Shown here one piece after another: positions 45,939 to 51,731 of a stretch of 64,000 nt of DNA. Every line of letters starts with the position of its first letter. The stretch's first letter is position 1. Location of the stretch: positions 2,108,001 to 2,172,000 of the forward strand of contig NZ_KK073874.1 of the NCBI RefSeq assembly GCF_000585375.1, in the 5' to 3' direction. The notes under the pieces were generated by a model, which worked only from the letters and a program-made list of their open reading frames with translations, searched no databases and was not told the origin of the DNA. The stretch is from Cryptosporangium arvum DSM 44712 (GTDB taxonomy: Bacteria; Actinomycetota; Actinomycetes; Mycobacteriales; Cryptosporangiaceae). A program made the translations under genes and the position numbers.

Positions 45939-47114
45939 GTGATCAAGGTTCTAGTGGTCGACGACTCGGTCGTCGTCCGGCGCTTGATCGTGGACGCACT
46001 CAGCGACGATCCCGGCATCGAGGTCGTCGGCACCGCGTCGAACGGGCGACTCGCTCTGGCGAAGATCGAAGAGCTCAAGCCGGACGTCATGACGCTGGAC
46101 ATCGAGATGCCGGTACTCGACGGCATCGGGACGCTCAAGGAGTTGCGCCCGAAGCACAAGCGCCTTCCGGTGATCATGTTCAGCACGCTCACCGCCAACG
46201 GCGCGTCGGCGACGCTGGAAGCGCTCGCCGCCGGCGCCACCGACTACGTCACCAAACCGGCGAACGTCGGCAGCGTCCGGGAGTCGATCAAGAGCGTCCG
46301 CGAGCAGCTGATCCCGCGGATCTACGCGCTCGGCCCGAAACAGCGGCCCGCTCCCGGTCGCCCGGGACTGCCGCCGGGGCGTCCCGGTACGGCGCCGCCC
46401 GGACGCCCGGGTGCCCCGCTGGCCGGACGTCCTCCGCTCGGTGCTCCGGCCGCCCCGTCCGGAGGCATTCGCGCGCCGATGCGGCCGGCGAAAAGCAAGG
46501 TCCCCGGTCAGCGGATCGACGTGATCGCGGTCGGCTGCTCGACCGGCGGACCGGACGCACTGGCCAAGGTCGTCCAGGGCTTCCCGAAGGACCTACCGGT
46601 TCCGGTGGTCGTCGTTCAGCACATGCCGCCAATTTTCACCAAAATGTTCGCAGATCGCCTAGATCGGGCAAGTGCAGTAAAAGTGGTCGAAGCGACGGCG
46701 GACATCCCCTTGGATGCCGGGACGGTATACATCGCGCCCGGCGACAAGCACCTGGAAGTCGTCCGGAAAGGCACTTCCGTGCTCACCAAGCTGCACGAGG
46801 GACCGCCGGAGAACTCCTGCCGACCGGCGGTGGACCCGCTGTTCCGGTCGGTGGCGAGCGTCTTCGGGGCACACGCTCTGACCGTCGTCCTCACCGGCAT
46901 GGGGCAGGACGGCAAGAAGGGCTGCGAGGTTCTGGCGAGGGTCGGTAGCGAAATAGTGGTCCAGGACGAGGAGACATCTGTGGTCTGGGGCATGCCCGGG
47001 GCCGTCGCGCAGGCCGGGCTCGCCGATGTGGTGCTACCGCTCGGCTCGATTTCCGACACTCTGCTCGCTCGCGTCGGCCACGGCCGAGCCAACCGGTTGG
47101 CGGTGGTCCGATGA
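45939..47114 (+). CDS. cheB: chemotaxis receptor methylesterase CheB
   Basis: A 391-residue response-regulator enzyme. The N-terminal receiver has VLVVDDSVVVRRLI, phospho-acceptor aspartate in DVMTLDIEMPVLDG and lysine in YVTKPAN. A Pro/Gly/Arg-rich linker (about 140-190) precedes the methylesterase domain, whose triad is in VGCSTGGPDAL (Ser), VVQHMPPIFT (His) and LTGMGQDGKKG (Asp). It removes receptor methyl groups and resets adaptation. GTG 45939 follows GGGAAGG. It overlaps cheR by four bases. Confidence 0.96.
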   Translation: MIKVLVVDDSVVVRRLIVDALSDDPGIEVVGTASNGRLALAKIEELKPDVMTLDIEMPVLDGIGTLKELRPKHKRLPVIMFSTLTANGASATLEALAAGATDYVTKPANVGSVRESIKSVREQLIPRIYALGPKQRPAPGRPGLPPGRPGTAPPGRPGAPLAGRPPLGAPAAPSGGIRAPMRPAKSKVPGQRIDVIAVGCSTGGPDALAKVVQGFPKDLPVPVVVVQHMPPIFTKMFADRLDRASAVKVVEATADIPLDAGTVYIAPGDKHLEVVRKGTSVLTKLHEGPPENSCRPAVDPLFRSVASVFGAHALTVVLTGMGQDGKKGCEVLARVGSEIVVQDEETSVVWGMPGAVAQAGLADVVLPLGSISDTLLARVGHGRANRLAVVR

Positions 47115-47962
47115 GCCTCTCGGCGCACGAGTTCCAGTTCGTCAGCAGCCTGGTCCGCCGGGAGGCGTCGATCGTGCTGGAACCGGGCAAGGAGTACCTG
47201 GTCGAGGCCCGGCTGCTGCCGCTGGCCCGCAAAGCGGGACTGGCCTCGGTCACCGAGTTCCTGCTCCGGGCGCAGAGCCCGTCCGGGCGCCAGGACCGCG
47301 ACAGCATCGTCGACGCGCTGACGACGAACGAGACGTCCTGGTTCCGCGACCGCGAGCCGTTCACCGCGATGACCGAACTCGTCATCCCGAACGTCGTGAA
47401 GTCCCGCGGACCGTCGCGCCACCTGCGGGTCTGGTCGGCGGCGTCCTCCAGTGGCCAGGAGCCGTACACGCTGGCGATCCTGCTGAAGGAGAACCTGCCA
47501 CCCGGCTGGACCTACGAGATCCTCGGCACCGACATCTCCACCGAGATGCTGGCCCGGGCCGAACGCGGCCGTTACAGCCAGCTGGAAGTCAACCGCGGCC
47601 TGCCCGCCCCGCTCCTGGTGAAGCACTTCACCCGGGCCGGCGCGGAGTGGGAGGTCGCGGCGCCGATCAAGAAGGCGGTCTCGTTCAAGCGGCTCAACCT
47701 GGCGGCACCGTTCCCCCCGATGCCGGCCTTCGACGTGGTGTTCCTGCGCAACGTCCTCATCTACTTCGACGTGGAGACCAAGCGGGGCGTGCTCAAGCGC
47801 ATCCGGAATCTCCTGAAGCCGGATGGGTGGCTCTTCCTCGGCGCCGCCGAGACCACGATGGGAATCGACGACGGCTTCGAACGCGTCGTCACCGGACGGA
47901 CGTCGGCCTACCGGCCGCGGACCGGTATCTCGGCGCCGGTCGGCGTCACGGGGAAGGGGTGA
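47111..47962 (+). CDS. cheR: chemotaxis receptor methyltransferase CheR
   Basis: A 283-residue SAM-dependent enzyme that methylates receptor glutamates. The helical N-terminal domain has TTNETSWFRDREPF. SAM binding shows WSAASSSGQEPYTLAI and ILGTDISTEMLARAERGRYS. The catalytic region has DVVFLRNVLIYFD and GWLFLGAAET. It is translationally coupled to cheB (ATGA). No receptor gene lies in this window. Confidence 0.97.
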   Translation: MSLSAHEFQFVSSLVRREASIVLEPGKEYLVEARLLPLARKAGLASVTEFLLRAQSPSGRQDRDSIVDALTTNETSWFRDREPFTAMTELVIPNVVKSRGPSRHLRVWSAASSSGQEPYTLAILLKENLPPGWTYEILGTDISTEMLARAERGRYSQLEVNRGLPAPLLVKHFTRAGAEWEVAAPIKKAVSFKRLNLAAPFPPMPAFDVVFLRNVLIYFDVETKRGVLKRIRNLLKPDGWLFLGAAETTMGIDDGFERVVTGRTSAYRPRTGISAPVGVTGKG

Positions 47963-47967
47963 GGCGA

Positions 47968-48354
47968 GTGCTCTGCATGGTCATCGACGACTCGCGAGCG
48001 ATGCGACTGATCCTTCGACGCATCGTCACCGGACTGAACTTCGACGTGGTCGAAGCCGGCAATGGGCGGGAGGCGATGGACCGTCTCGAGGAACTCGAGG
48101 CTGTTCCCGAGCTGGCCCTCATCGACTGGAACATGCCGGAGATGAACGGTCTGGAGTTCGTGACCGCCGTTCGCGCGGACAAGAAATACCGGGGGATGAC
48201 CCTGATGATGGTGACGACCGAGAGCGAGCACGGCCAGATCGTCCGTGCTCTGGCCGCCGGGGCTCACGAGTACGTGATCAAGCCGTTCACACCCGACGCG
48301 ATCGTCGACAAGCTGGTCATGCTCGGCCTGATCCCGGACGGAGCGCACGCGTGA
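47968..48354 (+). CDS. cheY: chemotaxis response regulator CheY
   Basis: A 128-residue single receiver: VIDDSRAMRLILRR, phospho-acceptor aspartate in LALIDWNMPEMNGLEF, threonine in MMVTTESE and lysine in YVIKPFTPD. It matches CheY, which when phosphorylated by CheA binds the flagellar switch. The start could be GTG 47959 (overlapping cheR by four bases), GTG 47968 or ATG 47977. The GGAAGGGG upstream best fits 47968. It overlaps the CheX-like gene by four bases. Confidence 0.93.
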   Translation: MLCMVIDDSRAMRLILRRIVTGLNFDVVEAGNGREAMDRLEELEAVPELALIDWNMPEMNGLEFVTAVRADKKYRGMTLMMVTTESEHGQIVRALAAGAHEYVIKPFTPDAIVDKLVMLGLIPDGAHA

Positions 48355-48827
48355 GCGCGACGATGGCCCCGACCGGCGACGACCTGCAGCAGATCGCCGA
48401 GCAGGTGTGGGCCTCCTACCTCGACACCGACGGTGAGAAGCCGCTCATACCGCTACCGCCGGACAAGCTCTCCAAGGACGTCGTGGCCGGGGTCGCGGTC
48501 AGCGGGGCCTGGCACGGTCTGGTCCTGGTGGCGTGCTCGGACGTGGCGTCCAAGGAGGCGGCCGCGGCGCTGCTCGGAATGGAGTCCGACGACGTAACCG
48601 AAGGCGACGTCGACGACGCGTTGGGCGAGCTCGCGAACGTGATCGGTGGCAACGTCAAGAGCTTGCTGCCCGAGCCGTGCACGCTCGGCCTTCCCGAGGT
48701 GCACAACAACGCCGATGGCGACCCGTGGCTTGTCGGCGATGAAATATGCCGGTTTGAGGCGACCTGGTTGGGTGAGCCTATGGAGGTCAGCGTGCTGGAG
48801 AAGCCGCAAGGGGGAGGGACCGAATGA
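48351..48827 (+). CDS. cheX: CheX-like CheY-P phosphatase
   Basis: A 158-residue protein of the CheC/CheX/FliY fold. The diagnostic E-x-x-N active site appears in DALGELANVIGGNVKSLLP, where the glutamate and asparagine of the family insert into the CheY active site and aid dephosphorylation. GAWHGLVLVACSDVASKEAAAALL is the preceding fold element. GTG 48351 overlaps cheY by GTGA, and its own stop overlaps the second cheY by ATGA. It lies directly between two receivers, so one of these is its likely substrate. Confidence 0.82.
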   Translation: MSATMAPTGDDLQQIAEQVWASYLDTDGEKPLIPLPPDKLSKDVVAGVAVSGAWHGLVLVACSDVASKEAAAALLGMESDDVTEGDVDDALGELANVIGGNVKSLLPEPCTLGLPEVHNNADGDPWLVGDEICRFEATWLGEPMEVSVLEKPQGGGTE

Positions 48828-49186
48828 AAATCCTGATTGCCGACGACAGCCGGGTGATGCGTCAGATCGTCACCCGGACGCTGAGGCAGGCCGGGTACGA
48901 CGGCCACGACCTGGTCGAGGCCGAGGACGGCGCCGAGCTCGTCGCGAAGGCGAACGCCGACAGCTTCGACCTGGTGCTGTCCGACTGGAACATGCCCAAT
49001 CTGACCGGCATCGAGGCGCTCCGGGCGCTCCGGGCCGGCGGCAACAACACGCCGTTCGGCTTCGTGACGTCCGAAGGAACCCAGGAGATGCGCGACACGG
49101 CTGCCGCCGGTGGCGCGCTGTTCCTGATCGCGAAGCCGTTCACGGCAGAAATGTTCAAGGAACAGCTGGACTCGATCCTGGGGTGA
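48824..49186 (+). CDS. second CheY-like response regulator
   Basis: A 120-residue receiver: ILIADDSRVMRQIVTRTL, phospho-acceptor aspartate in LVLSDWNMPNLTGIEAL, FGFVTSEGTQEM in place of the usual switch threonine region, and AKPFTAEMF. It is more divergent than the CheY at 47968, lacking the T-A/T-S-D pattern. It may be a phosphate sink or a second output. Coupled by ATGA to the CheX-like gene and five bases before the next gene. Confidence 0.92.
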   Translation: MKILIADDSRVMRQIVTRTLRQAGYDGHDLVEAEDGAELVAKANADSFDLVLSDWNMPNLTGIEALRALRAGGNNTPFGFVTSEGTQEMRDTAAAGGALFLIAKPFTAEMFKEQLDSILG

Positions 49187-49190
49187 CCGG

Positions 49191-49688
49191 ATGACTCAAG
49201 CCACGACACAGCTGCCGTCCCCGAAAGACGTCCGGGACATGCTGGAAGAACTGCTCGGCAAGGACATCACGGTGGGCGACGGCAACCCGCCGGCGGCGGC
49301 CGACCTGCAGAAGGCCACCGTGGCCGTCTACATCGACGACACCAACAAGGTCACCGGTGTCAGCGGGATGGACCTGCCCCTGTCGGCGTGGATCGGCGCG
49401 GCGATCGGGCTGATCCCCAAGGGTGGGGCCGAGGCCTGCGTCGAGGACGGTGACCTCTCCAAGATGGTCGGGGAGAACGTCCGTGAGGTCTGCAACATCA
49501 TGGCCGCGCTCCTCAACCGGGAGGGCACGCCGCACCTGCGGCTGGAGAAGGAGAGCGTGTACCTGCCGGGTGAGCCGGCTCCGGCCGACATCCAGGGGCG
49601 GTGCGTCGCGCTCGGCGCCCGTCTCGACCTGGCGGTGGCCGTGGCCGGGTACGGCTCCGGTCGGCTCTGGATCTCGCTGGCGGGTTGA
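49191..49688 (+). CDS. putative CheC/CheX-like protein
   Basis: A 165-residue protein. NVREVCNIMAALLNREG contains an E-x-x-N pattern like the active site of CheC/CheX phosphatases, and the surrounding order (MVGENVREV, then PHLRLEKESVYLPGE, then a C-terminal DLAVAVAGYGSG strand) agrees with that fold. Only one such motif is present. It follows the second CheY by five bases and ends the chemotaxis operon, giving a CheY-CheX-CheY-CheX order. The family call is weaker than for 48351-48827. Confidence 0.62.
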   Translation: MTQATTQLPSPKDVRDMLEELLGKDITVGDGNPPAAADLQKATVAVYIDDTNKVTGVSGMDLPLSAWIGAAIGLIPKGGAEACVEDGDLSKMVGENVREVCNIMAALLNREGTPHLRLEKESVYLPGEPAPADIQGRCVALGARLDLAVAVAGYGSGRLWISLAG

Positions 49689-49724
49689 GATGGCCGGAGG
49701 CATCGGGGTGACCGCGTCGCGCGG

Positions 49725-50555
49725 TCACCCCTGACGCCGGTCCGGCCACGCCACGTCGTCGATGGCGAGGAACGGCCTGGTCGCCACGGCGGCCGGGGTC
49801 GCCCCGGCGAACGCCAGCACCTCGCGGTGCAGGTGCGACTGGTCGGCGTACCCGCTCTCGGCCGCGACCCGCGCGGCACCGCGCCCGGCCGCGAGGCGGT
49901 GCGCGGCGTCGTCGAACCGGATCAGCCGGGCCGCCTGCTTGGGCGTCAGCCCGATCTGCGACCGGAAGCGGGACCACAGGCGCTTACGGCTCCAGCCGAC
50001 GTCGGCGGCCAGCCGTTCGACCCGGACGTGCCCGCGCCCCCGCCGGAGCCGCGCCCAGCAGTACGCGACCTCCGGGTCGGCCGCGCGCCCCTCCTCCAGG
50101 CGCCCGGCCAGCGCCGTCCGCGCGATCGTGAACCGGTCCTCCCAGCTCGCCGCGGCACGCAGCCGGCCATGCAGCCGCCGGGCGTCGCGTCCCCACAGGT
50201 CGTCGAGGCCGACGACCTGACCGGCGAGGTCCCCGCCCAGCGCCGCGTGCGCCACCACCGGCGACAACCGCACCTGGAGACAGGCGAAGCCGCCGGCCGG
50301 ACCGCGGCCGCGCGCGCCCCGGGGCACCAGCCCGGCGACCACGCACCCGTCCCGCCGCGAGCCGGTGGCGTCGGCCACGACGAGCGACTCCTCGCCCAGA
50401 TCGAGGATCAGCGTGACGGCGGAGTGCGGAACCATGTCGATGTCGACCGGCACGTCGGAGTGGTCGCTGAACGCCGCCATCGCGACGCCGGTCGGCCCGG
50501 GCCGACCGGGAAGCGTGATGTCCCAGCCCGGCGCACCGGCTCGCGCGGATCGCAC
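49725..50555 (-). CDS. AraC-family transcriptional regulator
   Basis: A 276-residue protein. The C-terminal AraC-type double helix-turn-helix is visible at about 190-265: VERLAADVGWSRKRLWSRFRS (first), then IGLTPKQAARLIRFDDAAHRLA and RVAAESGYADQSHLHREVLAFAG (second, with the family's SGYADQSHL). The N-terminal half is an effector-type domain without clear signature. It starts at GTG 50555, four bases after the hydrolase gene, so both are likely transcribed together and the regulator may control that hydrolase. Convergent with the end of the chemotaxis operon. Confidence 0.9.
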   Translation of the reverse strand: MRSARAGAPGWDITLPGRPGPTGVAMAAFSDHSDVPVDIDMVPHSAVTLILDLGEESLVVADATGSRRDGCVVAGLVPRGARGRGPAGGFACLQVRLSPVVAHAALGGDLAGQVVGLDDLWGRDARRLHGRLRAAASWEDRFTIARTALAGRLEEGRAADPEVAYCWARLRRGRGHVRVERLAADVGWSRKRLWSRFRSQIGLTPKQAARLIRFDDAAHRLAAGRGAARVAAESGYADQSHLHREVLAFAGATPAAVATRPFLAIDDVAWPDRRQG

Positions 50556-50559
50556 GGCC

Positions 50560-51342
50560 TCAGCGTACGAGCGTGGCGGCGAAATCCAACAGGAGTGCCG
50601 CGGTCGGCTCGGGTGCTTCCAGCGGCGGGGTGTGCCCCACGCCCGGGAGCAGCTCGATCCGGGCGCCGGGCACGACCCGGTACGCCTCCGCCGACGAGGC
50701 CCGCCACCGCTCGTCGTCGGCACCGAAGATCACCAGTAGCGGGAGCCCCGAGCCGCGGAGCCGGTCCGGCAGGCTGCGCTCCTCGAGATAGTCCCGGTAG
50801 GCGCCCATCACGCCGAGGAAGTCCCGGTGGGTCATCCGGTGCAGGTGCTCGAACCACGACTCGGGGATCCGCACGTTCTCGGCGGTGCCGCGCGCGGCCT
50901 TCGCCATACTCTTCGGGCTACGCAGACGCCAGAGCACCGCGCCGGGAAAGCGGGTCCGGACCAGCCGGAAGAGCAGGCTCTCCGGGAGCTGGGCGGTGAG
51001 GTCTGGACCCATGTCGAGCAGGGCGACGGCCGCCGTGAGGTCGGGGCGCGCCTCGGCGAGCGCGGTGGCCAGCATGCTGCCGGACGAGTGCCCGACCGCG
51101 GTCACGCGTGTCCTCCCGAGGCGGTCGAGGACGGCGGCGATGCGGCGGACCTGGGTCGCGACGTCGTAGCGCGGCGGGGTGCCGTGGCCGAGCAGGTCGA
51201 CGCGGACCACGTGGTGGCTCTCCGCGAGCGCCGGAACCACGGGGTTCCAGATCGCGCTCGGGGCGACGGCGTTGGTGAGCAGCAGCAGGGTGGAGGTGTC
51301 CGGGTCGCCGTCCACCAGCACGTGCACGTCAGAGTCGGGCAT
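50560..51342 (-). CDS. alpha/beta hydrolase
   Basis: A 260-residue hydrolase: LLLLTNAVAPSAIWNPVVPALA (oxyanion strand), VRVDLLGHGTP, nucleophile elbow AVGHSSGSMLATALAEARPDL, LLVIFGADDERW (acid) and PGVGHTPPLEAPEP (histidine). Soluble, with substrate unknown. ATG 51342 is the likely start, with GGGAGACG upstream. It lies just downstream of the flagellar operon end (51438) and four bases before the AraC regulator, and is probably independent of motility. Confidence 0.9.
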   Translation of the reverse strand: MPDSDVHVLVDGDPDTSTLLLLTNAVAPSAIWNPVVPALAESHHVVRVDLLGHGTPPRYDVATQVRRIAAVLDRLGRTRVTAVGHSSGSMLATALAEARPDLTAAVALLDMGPDLTAQLPESLLFRLVRTRFPGAVLWRLRSPKSMAKAARGTAENVRIPESWFEHLHRMTHRDFLGVMGAYRDYLEERSLPDRLRGSGLPLLVIFGADDERWRASSAEAYRVVPGARIELLPGVGHTPPLEAPEPTAALLLDFAATLVR

Positions 51343-51437
51343 CACGATCGTCTCCCGCGGTCGAGTCGGACCGTGAGCGTCTCCCAGGTGCCGGCACCAG
51401 GTCTTGAACGAATGTTCCCGCCGCTGCGGGCGGTGGG

Positions 51438-51731
51438 TCAGGCGGTGGGCCCGTTGCCCTCGGCCTCGGCCGCCTCGGCGGCGGCGCGGCGCTCGGCCTC
51501 GGCCTGACGCATCTCCTCGAGCTGCCGCTCCAGCTCGTGTTCCTCGTGGATGCGCTGGTAGGTGTTGTAGAGCATCCGCAGGAACCCCAGCATGACCGCC
51601 GCCACCAGCACCGCGATCAGGTAGCGGATGAGCGCGGTGTCCATGTCCAGGTCCCCGACGACGAACGCCTGCCACAGCGCGGGGCCGGCCAGCAGCGCGG
51701 CCAGCAGCAGCACGGAGTAGCGGGCGAACAT
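51438..51731 (-). CDS. small membrane protein with C-terminal coiled coil, end of flagellar operon
   Basis: A 97-residue protein with two membrane helices (about 5-22, YSVLLLAALLAGPALWQAF, and about 33-53, RYLIAVLVAAVMLGFLRML). A charged coiled coil follows (about 58-85, EEHELERQLEEMRQAEAERR). ATG 51731 shares one base with the stop of the flhF-like gene, so translation is coupled. I do not recognise the family. Its coupling suggests a role with the FlhF-like protein or FlhA at the membrane, which is inference. Confidence 0.8.
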   Translation of the reverse strand: MFARYSVLLLAALLAGPALWQAFVVGDLDMDTALIRYLIAVLVAAVMLGFLRMLYNTYQRIHEEHELERQLEEMRQAEAERRAAAEAAEAEGNGPTA

